64,000 nt of DNA, taken from assembly GCA_030272585.1 (NCBI GenBank), contig BSYQ01000011.1:4402001-4466000 (forward strand), read 5' to 3'. Of this stretch, positions 21,832-34,900 are shown one piece after another. Numbering within the stretch: the first letter of the stretch is position 1; each line of letters begins with the position of its first letter. A program made the position numbers and the translations under genes. The stretch is from Bryopsis sp. KO-2023 (Eukaryota; Chlorophyta; Ulvophyceae; Bryopsidales; Bryopsidaceae). The notes under the pieces are model-generated. The model was not told where the DNA came from and did not search any database. It saw nothing but the letters and a program-made list of their open reading frames with translations.

Positions 21832-24453
21832 ATGATCGTCTTTCTTTCTGTTTTCTTGGGCATCTTGGCGGGATCAATCGGCGGCGGGGCTGCATTGAAC
21901 CCGTTGGAAATAACATTTGGCTTCAATACACCACAGGTGACTGTACCATTATGGTACAATATTGCCTGTCTTCGAAATCAGAAATAGTGCAAGAACATTT
22001 GATGGGACATATATGTGAAAAAAACATATGTTGGTTCTTTCTGATTTGAAATTTGCCTTTTCTTTGAAGGTGGAGCTGATGGACTTTGACGATTTGTTGC
22101 TGGAAGAAGGGGACCGGGCCCCTCGAATCGTGATTGAAAAAGTGGTGTCTTTTTCAGAGGACGATTCGAAAGACATGATCGTCTTGAGAAACATTGGGGG
22201 CCAAACATTCGATTTGACTGGGTGGCGGCTCACCGATGCCGAAGGTCTGGAGCCCCATCTGTTTGGTGAAAAGAAGGGCTGTGAAAGCTTTTCAACCATC
22301 CCGCCTGGCCAGAAAATGATCATCGAGGTCCAGTCTGTTCGGAATCCCTGTGGGTTTCCGTTCAGCATGAGCTTCAAGTAAGACTCCATCAAAACTGCAG
22401 CCCACCTTCTATTTATAGAATTTTGATTCCGCAACCCCTCTCCTAAAAATAGAGAAAGCTTCGTGTCAATTCTAAAACCCGATGTTCAAAACATGTAAAT
22501 TCCTGTTCTTGTGTCATTTCCTTCTGTTTTTCTCTCATGCCTTGAGGTTGAATTGATTTATGCAGGGATGAGATCAGTCTGATCAGTCCGGAGGGCAAGC
22601 TGGTGGGCAACGTGGGTTGGGACCAATCGCAGAATGGCATGGTGATCCAGCGTGGAATGGACGGGAAATTTGGGGTTTTCGATGAACGAAAAAATATCCT
22701 CGAAAAGCTGATCAGACTGGAGGCAGAAGGAAAATTCTCTTTCTTCTTGGAAGCCTTGAACGTAAGTAGATTGCATCGATCAGTAATTAATGCCACCCCT
22801 CCCCCCCCCCCAAAGAAAAAAGATAGGGAAAAGAATGATTGGGCATTGGGCTGCTCCCCCTCTACCTGCTTTTTCTTTGAATAGATGATGGCTTTCACAT
22901 CAAGGGGTGTTCTACTGATGCGGCATCTGTGTTTTTCCCTCCTTTCAAAACGACTAATTTCCTCCTTCCCTCCTAACAAGGAAGAAAATATGTTAATTTC
23001 TGTGGTTTTGGCTTCGAATTTGTAGAGAACCGGATTGAGCGATGCCTTGTCGAGGACACCCGACCCCAACTACGACCCAGCGATGATATTACACGCACAG
23101 GAGTTGAAGTTTTCCCCCCAATTTCCATCCTGGTTTGGCTACCCCACAAATAGAAGCGATGCATTGCTGGACGACCCACTGCCATTTCTGGATGAACTGC
23201 CCACTGAAGACGGGATACCAGTGTTGGGCCCTTACACCGTAAGCTGATCAGTGTGATTTGACCTTTTCAATGAACTTTTTCTTTTTCTGTTAAGTGCTTT
23301 CAACTGGCAGGAGGACATCGATTCCACTTGACCACATTTCTTTGAAAGAATTCTGATCTGTTTTGGTAATATGAGGCAATGATATATACATTTCCAGTAT
23401 ATTATCTCACTCCCTGAAAGAACCTGCAGTCAATGTCTCTACCTTTTGAATCGAAAAGGTGTCACTGATCCTCATCTAGTATGCATTCTTCTCGGAAATT
23501 GACACCAGGTTTTCCTGCCAACCGATGAAGCTTTCGAGCAGTTTCGAATTCACATCGCTGGTCCCGATCGGGAGCCCCCCCAAATGGAGTACATAATGGG
23601 GCTGCCTCAATTACGGGACATCCTACTGTACCACATCGCCCCAGGGCTCTACACCTCGGATCTGCTTTCCAACAAAACCGTGATTCAAACTGCCAGGGAT
23701 TCCGAGCTGGTGTCCTTTACTGAGGGGGGAATAACGGAAGGCAAAATCATGTTGAACGATGCTTGTTTGGACAAGCCCACTCCCGATGGGTTGGCCTGCG
23801 AGGTGCAAAAACTGTACGGAAAGTGTGATGAGCCTTTTATGAGGAGCCGGTTGGGGGCTCAATGGATCGGGGGATTTTGCCAAAGGACGTGCGACAGGTG
23901 CTATTGTGGGGTTGATGCGGGGGGAGTGTGTGCTACGGTGAGGGACTTTGAAATGCTTTGGTTCCGAGCTAAAAAAACACATGTTTCTATTTTTAAATTG
24001 AAAAAATTTGAAAAAATATTGACTTGAATATTTCTATTTCTATTTCTATAGTCACAACTTTTCATATATCAATTCCCCCCAAAAAAAAGGAAAAACAAAA
24101 TTGTTGGAGAAGGAAGGGTATAGCCCCTCTCCTCACTGCATCGAACCAAGATCTGAATAGAAGAACGGTCCAAGCAAGGGAGGAGGAGCAGGAGGGGGGG
24201 GGGGGAATAATTGCCATGGAATTTTCACTCCATTCCTTGCAGGTGTCATTAAATTTCGATTTTATTCTTGTGATTTTAAATGGTACAGGTTGTCTGGCCA
24301 GACTTGATGGCGAGCAATGGAGTGATCCATGGCATCGACAGGCTGCTTTTCCCTCCACCTGTTTTTGATCAAGAGGAATCTCCTGAAACTGAACTTCCCG
24401 AAAGCACAATAGAAGAGGATGTCTTTATTCTGGCGACAAAACGGCCGGAATAG
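21832..24453 (+). CDS. Secreted lamin-tail + fasciclin (FAS1) protein
   Basis: Six exons (21832-21936, 22070-22377, 22566-22761, 23026-23238, 23509-23937, 24289-24453) join in phase to 471 residues. A signal peptide (MIVFLSVFLGILAGSIGGG) is followed by a lamin-tail-like domain, about 60-175 (MIVLRNIGGQTFDLTGWRL, IPPGQKMIIEV, GKLVGNVGW). A FAS1 adhesion domain runs from about 188 to 440 (FFLEALNRTGLSDAL, VFLPTDEAF, LRDILLYHIAPG, ASNGVIHGIDRLLFPP). FAS1 proteins mediate adhesion in walls and matrix. Two stretches interrupt the fold: an acidic loop in exon 4, and a Cys-rich module (about 344-393) with the pattern W-x-G-G-F-C-x-x-T-C-x-x-C-x-C between the last two strands. A short acidic tail ends the protein; no GPI signal is seen. 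Confidence 0.86.
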
Positions 24454-26706
24454 AGCCCTTCAAAAAAATCCATCAAGAAAGATTCAAAAGCTGGAAAGAA
24501 TGCTGCCAAAAGTGGGTTAAAAGAAGAAAAACACGATGGGGGAAAAAGAGAAAATAGGGTGCAAGTTTTTCTATTTATTTTTGTTTTTTTTGGAAGTAAT
24601 ATAGCAGTTCATTGTCTGTAGCGTCCATCCCCCTTTTTCCAATCCAAAACATATCTGTATGCCCACCTATATATATATACATATATATATGTAACATGTA
24701 GAGATATCGACGAAATAAAGGAAATCGGAGCCAACATTGTCATTAAGGAAAAATAAAGATCAGGAGAAAGTGCTCCAAATCGTGATGAGGGATGGGGAAG
24801 AATTTTTGGTTTAATCGTTTTAATCCAAGTTAGTTGTATTGTGTCATTTCACCCTCCGCAAAAAAAAAAAAAAAGACATGAAATGTTGATGTGAAAGATT
24901 TTTTTGGGGGGGGTGGAAAGTTGTATCCGTATCGGCGATGAGCTGAGAATTGTGAAGATGTCATGGGATTGGGGATTTTAAGTTTCAGCGATTTTTTTTT
25001 CCTTTTGTGCTTCCTACACTAATAAAAAAAAAAAGTGTGAGGTGGTGGAATCAAATTTACATTCATACATGCAGGTATGTGTGCATGTTTTTAGATATGC
25101 ACGACTGGGTTTTGTTTTTCTTGTGTTTTGTTTTTGGAAGGGGTTGTTTAGGATGGTCTGTGCTGGATGTCTGACAGAAAAAAAATGGGGATATTTTTCT
25201 TAAAACCCTGTTGTTGTTGGGAAAGAAAGAAAAGGAAAGCTGAAAAAAATATAGTGCAAAACGGAAGAATGGATGAGAAGAAACTGAAAAAATTATTTTG
25301 CTTCAAAGTCCCTCCCAAGCTGTCGATCTGAAGAATATTATGGGGAGTGTTGATTTAAGATGAAAATAATGGTCAGTTGAATATATTCCGGGACCACCAA
25401 AAAATGGAGTTTTCCTGTTTTTGCTTTTGTGAGGGGGTGAAGCAAATGCTTGCCAGGTATCGCAAGAGGGGGGGGGGGATATGAAGCCTGCTGAAACGGT
25501 TTTCCTTTGGGTGGTTCGAAGTTGTGTGTGAGAAACGGCGGCCTTTTTGTCTGGACTGTTATTGGATGTTCCTGCCATGCACTGTGCACATATCACTCAT
25601 TTATTGACTCATCAGCCAATGATCTCATATGAGGTATTGAAGTATTTTTTTTGTTAGTGGCTATAATTTGTATCCATGTGTTAATGCTGTAGTAACAGTT
25701 TATCGCCGTCACCCTACATGTCTTCCCCTTGCTTTGCTGCGTGAAAAATACTTTGGGAAGTTGGTTTTCTCAATCTCTTACCACAACCCTTCTTTCTGTG
25801 AGGGCCAGGTCTGACTTCAAGGAGAACTCTAACAGCCACTTGCCACTAAGGATGTTTACAATAGAAGTTCGAGCGAGTGAAACAGCCGTAGGAATGGTGG
25901 GCGAGGTTTTTCTCATCTTTCTTGGAGTTTGTCCAAAAGCAACATAAAGCAGTCACCACAAAGCTTTGAGCGGTCATCGTTGCTTTTTTTTCGCTTTCTT
26001 CCGTAGCCATAGTGTTCGTTTTTCCTTGCTTGTGCAGCAACAACTGTACAATGCGAGGAGCATCAGTACAATGTTTGGCGAGTGGGTGGTGCACACATTG
26101 TCTTTAAACCGGACAGGCGCTTAGCCGACTGACTGTTAGAATAGTACCCCCCTCATCGCTGCGTGCCACATGCGTGCCACTGTACAGTACTGTACACTGG
26201 GGTGGATTCGCAGCAACCCCAACGCGTTGAGCAGAAGGGCTGTTCTTTTGTTGGAAGTTTCACTGTGGAACCCAGAGAACTCGAGCCAAGTTCGTGTGCT
26301 CAGCCCAATTTTTCCGTGCTTGCCACCAGGCAAATTAGAATGACCCCATGGGTCAGAAAGGCTGGGGACGCGCTGACGCCCCCCAGCGAGTACGTAACAA
26401 TAGAAGTTGCGACCACGCGACGTCCAGGTCCCAGCTGTGAATGAGGCGTTCAGTAGCTGTTATCCAACAAAGTGCGAATACGCGCCAGCGGTAAAAATCA
26501 GCGGTCGTTTAGGGAAGATAGTCACATTGATACTTGACGGCGGCGGTATTGAACATCTAGCAGTGGGGCAGCTGCCAACGTGGAATTGAGTATCACCCCG
26601 ATACGGCACTGTAGAAAAACTGTAGGGATGTTAATCTCCAGGCCGCCTTACGGTCAATAGACGAACTTGACCGGCTTCAGCTCACCTTGTATTTTAAATT
26701 CGAGCG
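24454..26706. other. Intergenic region before the GT77 gene
   Basis: 2.25 kb between tandem genes. The first part is presumably the fasciclin 3' UTR, with poly-A and poly-T runs and an AT-dinucleotide tract at 24668-24692. A perfect 16-bp palindrome lies at 26181-26196. The final 100 bp should contain the GT77 promoter or 5' UTR. No convincing gene was found on either strand. Confidence 0.5.
26181..26196. repeat. Perfect 16-bp palindrome
   Basis: TGTACAGTACTGTACA is identical on both strands and lies about 510 bp upstream of the GT77 start codon. It could be a dimeric transcription-factor site, and TGTAC/GTAC cores are bound by some plant regulators (SBP/CRR1 type recognise GTAC). Its location is the only support. 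Confidence 0.4.
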
Positions 26707-29700
26707 ATGGCGGCGTCCCTGTTCCAACGCAAGATCGCCGCCGCTCGACGCTCCCCTTTCAAGGTTCTTGCCATCATCACCTTATGTGTGTACGCGTTCT
26801 GCGTATTGTTTGCCATACCAAACAAGAGCACGTCAAGCATAGGACGAGGTGTGGCGGTTCAAGTCGCATCCATAGGCGACGTCACTGGGTTTACAAGAGG
26901 TAAGACAGTACTCGAGAAAACACTGCACTTCAAAAGATGAAAATATTTGCCACGGATAAAACTGTTTTTGGCCCCGCGACGTAACGCCCAACGAGCGTCA
27001 GTTTCTTTTTTTTTTTAACAAAAAGCAACCTTTCCGATCCGTTCATGAGGGTGCGCTGGAACTTGCTGGTGGGCTCCTTTAAAATTTGTGAACAGGTTTC
27101 TGGGGAAATGCTGGTTGGCGTGACGAAGAATAATTCACTTTGTTTCCTTTCAAAATATTGGCGATGGCACTTGTTCGTTTCGAAATAAATCTTTGTAATT
27201 CTTGTTTTATTTGTTAGAAAAAAGTGAACATACATATCAGATTTTACATGATATGCACGTTGGTCGTGGACTCGCAATCCCAACATAGCGATTGTTATTT
27301 TCTTTCTCTTGAGATAAGCAGTTTTTAGGGATTGAGAGCGAGTTTCGTTTCATCTTTTGTTTAGCCTTTTTTTTTTCTACAAGGGGGAATTAAAGGACTA
27401 ATAGTCGTCGGTATTTTTCTTCATGAACTGCCAGTAGATCAGACGGCAAATGGGTTTTAAGCGGGCAGATCAATTTGGTGTATTGTTTTTGTTTCTTTTT
27501 TGCTAGGCATTCTCTTCCACACCGCAATTTCATGGTTACGAATCCAAACATGAGAATATATGACAAAATATTTCTCGTGGCTCTTCTTACCTTTCCTTAA
27601 GAGTTTATTGATCCTTGAAACCAAAGGATCGCATGGGACAACGTCGCATCCTACAAATAAATCGTCCATCCAAAAATGAAGTCGAGTATTTTTTAAATCC
27701 ATGGAAAACTAGTACGTCTTTGATGAGAAAACTCGATCTTGCGAAGCGTTTCTGCAAGTAGATCCTGTGCTTCAACTTTAAGAAACGTCTGAGATAATTT
27801 ATACAGAAGGTTAGCACCAAAAATTAAACATAGAAAAATGGAAAAGAATTCACGTCCACTGTGAACATAGTCCTTGGGCGGCTGGAGGAATCGCGCGTCA
27901 GTCTTTATTCGTGTGTTAAAAATGGAAATTTCCATCGTCTTATACTGGAAAACCACGTTAGACTGTCTGCTTTGGGCTCCCACCAATGTGTAGAAGGATT
28001 CTTAAAACGAAAATTTCGAAAGTTTTCCCAAAGAGTTCATTTTTTGTCCTGGCACAAGTGTTGGCAATGCAGCACCGCACTAGTCATCGCTCTGCCTTCG
28101 CCACTTATTTCGCAACTTGATCCTCGAGCATATAGGAAGCTCCAAATATAAGAAAGGAACTTCTCTCTTGGCACAGCATAAATGTTCTGTGAAAATGATC
28201 CTAACTCGAAAAATGCAAAACGACATCTATCCTCCGTTTAATAAGATTTTTTATTTGATCAGTGCACCGGGATAGAAACCATGAAGAGGAGATACATGGC
28301 ACTCATGCACGGAAATTCGGACTGACCAGGTAAAAACATAAAAAAACAGCGATGAAAAAAATGCACAGGAAATTCCATGGTGGGGACGAATGATGTTGAC
28401 AGGAATCTCCAGGAATAGAGTCCTTACAACCCTGTGTTTCTCTTCCATATTGCCTTTTCGTTGTTGTGGATAAATTTTCTAAATATATGCGAGTGAGAAA
28501 ACACATATGCCAGGAAGGCGATAGGATCCTGTGGATACTTATTTTGTATTAGTATCAGTTCACAATGTGCTTGTTCATTTGCTGCGTGTTCAGGAAGGAT
28601 TTGGAGGCCATTGCCGACAAAGGATATATCCATGTCACCTTCGCGAACCACCACTTTCTTGACTTTGTTTTGAATTGGGTTGAGCACCTGGAAGCATTGA
28701 ACTCAACCAATTATTTGGTTGGGAGCATGGATGATGAACTTTTGCTGGAACTGCATAAAAGAGCCATCCCCACTGCCAATATGAGCGCAGGCGTATCCCT
28801 GGACTCGATGGAGTGGGGAACTCCCGAGTTCAAAAGAGCAAACAACATGGGCGTACAGCTAAACCTGGCGGTGTTAGAATTGGGTTTTTCAGTGATTGCT
28901 GCGGATGTTGACACTGTTTGGATGAAGGACCCAGTTGAGTTCTTTGAGAGGTATTCGCGGGCAGATATGTTGTTTTCATCCGATGGATCTTTCAGTACCC
29001 ACAAAGATGGAGGCTTGGAGGACTATGGGGGGTAAGTGCAGCGCCCCTCGGCAAATAAGTCAGTGTATCGTCTCCAACTGAACTTGGAACCCTGACAATA
29101 GCGTTTATTGAACAATGATATGCTGCCCTGAACTGGGAACAGGGGGAGGGTTGACATCTGGAGCGAGATTGATTTATTGCTGGTGTCTCCTTACAAGTGT
29201 TTGAATCCACAGCCCTGCAAACACAACAGTTTTGACTTGTCTGTTGGTGTGTTTCAGTCGAGATCCTCCAAACAGTGGCCTGTACTTGCTCCGACCCTCA
29301 GCCGAAAATTTCACACGAGCATGGGTGGAGGCCACAGAGGCGGGAGAGGCAGTGTGGGAAAATCAAGCTCTGTGGGATTTGTTCTTCGAGAACGTCACAT
29401 ACATCCCGGACGATCCGGATAGACTGTTCAAAGTTTACAATGGGACCGTATACTCTGGGGTCCTCCCGGTCGCAACCTTTGCACACACCTTTACATTCTT
29501 TTCACAGCACTTGCACGAAAAGCTTGGGCTGGAACCCTATGTCGTCCACACCACGCATCAGTTTGCTGGACTGACAGGGAAACGGCACAGGCTGAGGGAC
29601 GCTCTTCTCTGGAATGATCCTCCAGAGTACTTTGACTCCCCTGATGGGTTCATAATGTGGGACATGGATCTACCAGAAGACATGCTAATCAATTCCGCAC

Positions 29701-31819
29701 CCAAGGATATGAATACTGCCAATTTCAATGATACAGAGGGACACTTTGTGTTAGTGCATTATCAACTAGCCCAGGTCAGAATGAATGTGCCAAGTTTTCG
29801 TACCTCAAAGGAATGCAACCTTTGGCACACCCACAACTATGCACATACTTTATTCCAAAAGTTTACGCTTAACCACTCCAAAAAGCTTTGGCCATGTGAA
29901 ATGTTTGACTCTGTTTGCGCCGATGAACCCTGATTAACCGTCTTTGCTTGGAGTTTGGCACACACATAGAAATTATGATTCATAGTAATAACTTTTGATT
30001 TATATATTTATTTATTTATTTTTCAAAAGTTCTGGAATTTTGCAATACTGACTGACTGACGGTTTCTTCAGACACGATCCTGTCTGTTTCCAGTCCTGTG
30101 GTTCCAGACTGTTGTTGCTTCTCTTCCCAATACGTTTTTTCCTGTCGAAAGTGTTGAACGTAACGCGTCGGTTTCGTGTTGTGGACAGGTGAGACAAGCC
30201 TTGGCCATTGCGAAGAGCTTGAATCGTATTTTGATCATGAGCGAGTTTTGGTGTGGGCACGAACGATCTGTCTGGCCACATCCTGGCGTAATTTACGGAA
30301 CTCAAAACATGTCGTTGCCTTTCGTCTGCCCGCTCAACCAAGTTCTGGATTTAGACGTGATGAAACCGGAAAAACGGCCAGGAAACAACGACCCAAGTCT
30401 GGAGCCCTACATTGACTTCCGAGAATCGAGCTTTCTTCGCAATCCAAGGTACAAGCTGGTAGCTGAAAACATATTCCATGCCAACCTGTAAAATCGCTTT
30501 ATGCGTTGAGGAACCGCCGCCAACCGTTCCCACCGCTCTGTTCGCGATAAAACTTTCTGTGCAAGTTCCAACGGTTACGCTGCTTTTTCTGCAGGCTACC
30601 TAGCTCTGTAAAAAGGTCCCAGCTTCGGGTAGAAGCTTGCGACCACCCTGACGACGGCTGTGAAAATGGCAGCAGCACTGGACACGTAACTACAGGAGCT
30701 TTCGGCAGGGAACCCGTCCTGCGTTTGAGTCGAAACCTCACAGATGCCCAAATCAGAAACGTCTTCCAAAACACAACGCACTACAGCATCCTTAACTTTT
30801 CGTCTATGATTAACATGTTCGGTGGTTTCGAAGATCCCAGTGTGGCCCAAGAATTCGAGGATCACCTAAAGTTCTGGACAGGCGTCTACTGTTGTTCAGA
30901 TCAAGGGTTACCTATTCCAGGGGCCAGTAACGTTTATTATGACTTTTTTAGTGACGTGCACCCCCACACCGATCGGTTCGGCCACCTTTTCAATGAAACA
31001 CATCCTTGGTATCCCCTGAATGGTTTGGATGGTAAAATAAGTTTGTGATTTCTTTTCAAAAAAAAAAAAAATACTGTAGGTTGGGATCCGATCGTATGGC
31101 AGGGGGGCTGCTATGCTGATTTTTATTCTTTTGCAAGGCCTTTAGGTAGTGATTGCTCAAATTGTGAATTTTTTGTTTCTTTTTCTTCTTTTTTTTTCCG
31201 TCTATAAAACTGTGTGCACACTCATGACATTTGGTAAGAAAGATTTTTTTTTTTGGAGGGGGAAATCGATATAAAGCTGGGTTGGTAGGGGTTTTGTGCA
31301 GAGAAACGATCAAAGAAAAAAAATAGATTGAAGAAAAATGAAGTTGTTTGACGACCGTGGGGGAATTCCTTTTTTAACTCAATATTGGGAGCAATGCTGT
31401 AATTTAAACGCTGTCTCGAAGTTACTTAACTTTACTTAACTTTTTATTAAAAGTGTGCAAGGAACACTACTGGAAAACTCGCGTCCTTCCCCTAGATCGT
31501 TCATCAATTTGGTGAAGAAATATTTTACAATTTTAGGGTCGTGTCTCACAATGCAAGAAACCTCCAAAATTTCGAGATAATCAGACACCTAGCAACTTTG
31601 CAGATGTACAAGACATGCCAGGCCAGAGGCTATAGCATCGGGGAATATTGGCGAAAACCCCTCACCAGCAATGTCTGTTCCTTGGCCCAGAAGGGCCACA
31701 ACAAGATGGGAAAGGCAAATTTTGAACCACTGTTCGATAGACAAGTTCGAAAAAAATACCCCTCCTCAGTCATAACCCTGCACTCTTTCCACCCAATTGA
31801 TGTCATCTCTGGAAAATGA
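26707..31819 (+). CDS. XEG113: GT77 glycosyltransferase, XEG113-type arabinosyltransferase
   Basis: Proposed exons: 26707-about 26888, 28594-29031, 29258-29774, 30189-30448, 30595-31008 and 31537-31819, about 697 residues. The first exon encodes a basic N-terminus and one membrane anchor (VLAIITLCVYAFCVLFAI), the type II layout of Golgi transferases. The catalytic part has IHVTFANHHFLDFVLNWVEH, the metal-binding DVD motif in FSVIAADVDTVW, YVVHTTHQF, KRHRLRDALLWNDPPEYF and LPFVCPLNQVLDL, as in plant XEG113, which adds arabinose to hydroxyproline arabinosides of extensins. Intron 1 is 1.7 kb; the phase-consistent donor at 26889 is weak and a stem exon may be missing. The last intron uses TG|GTATCC at 31009; if it is not spliced, the protein ends at 31048. 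The downstream IP3 receptor start codon is only 85 bp away. Confidence 0.84.
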
Positions 31820-31904
31820 CAGTTTCTCCCCCAGTTGTGACTAAGCGTGTCAACTTTATTGTGGGAGTGACAATGGCCAGGCGAAGAGGGCAGCGTTAGA
31901 TAGG

Positions 31905-34900
31905 ATGGAGGCCGAGGCCCAGGAAAGGAAGAGGCGGCACGTGGTGAAGTTCGGCGACTCGATTGTCCTGAACTGTGTAGAGTTTCAGGGTTTCGTCTCC
32001 GCTGATACGAAACAAATACCGCAGGTAGATTAACCGCAAGCTGCAAGGAAACACTTTATTTTGCATCACTCCAGGTTGCATTGAACTATTTTCTCGCTCG
32101 TGGGCGCTTACGACTTTCTGGTTAGCATAAGGCTCAAACCGAATCCCATTGGCGTGGAATCTATTTCTGATTACACGTCGCTTCTAGACGTCTTCGCTTA
32201 GAGTCGCGCTGATGGGGTGACGTACCAGGCGAGAAGATTTATTTGGCGATTGATGGTTTCGTAGTAGAAAGTCGTCAGCACAGGGATAGGATCTTTGGAG
32301 AGACAAATCAACACAATACACGCTTTCCATTTCGATATAAAAAATGTCTCCTCCACTGTTAGAGTTTTGGAGTTGGCTCACCAGGTGTAAACAGAGTTTT
32401 CTCAGACTGTTATGCAGGTATAGGCTAGACTTTAGGCCAGAATTACAATCACAACCGTCTGATGAGACTTGAAAACTGTTGTGTTGCATTCAGGCAAGAA
32501 TAGAAGAGCTGGTGGGTGGTGTGGAAAGTCCCCCCAATGCCAATGATTGCAAGTTTGAGATTCGGCAACGCTACCAGTATAGTTCGAAAAAGGCATACAC
32601 GCGTGAGCTGGAGCGGCTGGGACATGGCTCAGAAGCATTGGAAGACCTCACATCTACCTCTCCAACAAATTTGTCATTCACGTGGTTTGGCGGGCTGGAA
32701 GATGTCGACGACTCAATGGCCAGATTGAAAAACCCTGCCTTGAACACTCGCCATCCCACAGCCAATGCAGCTAAGAAACTGGGGCATCTGAGGGATGCCA
32801 GTCTGAAAGAACAACGTGGCAATGATGACGAGTTTGTCAGGCAAGCCACACTGGAGATTTCGCAATAAACCACATCACGCCCCCCATAAAAGGGGCATCT
32901 TCCTTGCTGCAACTTGGTAGCTGAACCTTTTCTGATACCCATGAGGACACCAAACAGAATGACATTGTCCCTTCAGTTCATGTGTTTTGATATGATTTAC
33001 TGGTGTCTCTATCAGACTGGTTGGGGAGCCTGTGTTGTATGGCCAAGTGATCCAACTGAGGCACACCAGATCAAACAAGTACCTCACAATCAAGCGAACT
33101 GCTGCCGATGTGGAGAGAGGTGCCCTGAAGGTCGTTCTGTTTGAAGGAGGGACACAAGGCTCATGGTTCAAAGTCGTTTCTGGGTTTCGAACAAAAATGG
33201 ATGGAGACAAATGTCTGTTTGGCGACCTCATCGCCCTCGAGAGCTCCACGTTCAATGGAATGGGGCTCCACGTGTCTGCAGTTCCCATCACAGAGGAGAG
33301 GATGCAACCTGTGCGAAAGTGCAGCCACGTTTCTCAATCCTGGGAATTGACAGCCTCCCCAGATGTGGCCTCTTGGAAAGTGACCCCCTACGCACTGCAC
33401 CCCTCACTCTTGCCCCCCAGAGTTCTGCAAGGTTACACAGCGGTGACCCTGATCCATAAAACCTCCAACAATTTGATGCTCTGCGATCAAGGGAAGGTGA
33501 TTTTCCATTCAGTGTTGACCAAGAAAATGATGCAAGGGAACGCAATATTCCAGGTTGAGCCAGTGGATATCAAATGGGGTGGAATGGCTGTGAAGTATGA
33601 GATGTGGGTTCGTTTGAAAAACATCGTGAGCAACACCTACCTGTGTGGGGAGGAAGGGATGGACCTGGAAGATGCAATCCCAGGGGAGTTGCCTGTCACA
33701 GCGACCACTGATTACACCAAACCAGGCTGCATTTGGAAACTCAAATCTTTCACGCAAGGGGGCGGTGACACCCTTCTGGAAGAATCGTTTTCCTACATAT
33801 CCAACCAGCACGGTCTTTGGATATCCCAAGGGCCGATGTTGGAAAATGTGGATGAAACGAAGGGAATGGAAGGTGGGCAGTCAGGCCTCGATGAGATTCA
33901 GGATATGTATGGAGCGATTTTGCGGGACCACTGTCAGGAGAAGGACGTGATTGCCATTTCGCAAGTAGACAGTGATTATGTCATGAAGCTGGTCACTGTC
34001 CGAAGGTGCCTGGAAATTGTCAGCTCGTTCTCCAAGGCGCTGAAGTCCTTGACTAAGCTTGGGGTGACAAGATACAACAAAGCCCAAGACATCAAGGCAG
34101 CTGCTGTCCAAAATGGCCTCAGAGGGGTGTTTACGTCACATTATTCTGCAGTGGAGAAAACTATTGAGGAAATGATTGGGTTGATCGATATCACCGACCC
34201 TTCGCCGGAGGATTTGGAGGCCATACGCGCATATCAGAGTCTGGCACAGGAAACCAGACTTATCGATGCCATTTTGGTATGTCTGAACTCTGTGGACATC
34301 CCCGTATTTTTTGGGGAAGGCAAGGAAACCAGCATTGGGCGGAGAATATTGAAGTTCGGCACCTTGTGTCACAAGTTTTTGCAATGTATATGCAAAGCCA
34401 GTCCCTCCAATCAGGTGTACGTTGGAAGACATCACGACGTGCTGATATATCATTTGGGGGGTCAAGTGAAGGCAGCGGATACGTTGGCAGCCATTTACGA
34501 AGGGAACATGGAGCAAATACAGAATGTGAAGGAGGGCATCATTATTGCCTTCACCAACCTGATCAAGGAAACGGGGTTCAGACCTCGATACATAAATTTC
34601 TTCAGGACGATCTGTGGATCACCTGACCGACCCGTCCCCAAAAATCAGAATTGGCTGATTGACCATCTATTCAGAGAACCGATGGCTCTGTTTTTCCCTG
34701 CTGGCCCGGAGTACATACATGCCGAGGACGGGAGTGGGCAAACCAAAGCCACCAAAAGCTGGGTGCTGAAAGTGAAAAAGGAGGGATCGATCATTCACTG
34801 TGGAAATTTTGTTGGGTGTGTGGAAGACATCCTGCAGCCCGACATATTCAGCTGGAATAGATCGGAGGCAGTCCTGAAAAGAAACCCCATTCTGGGGCTG

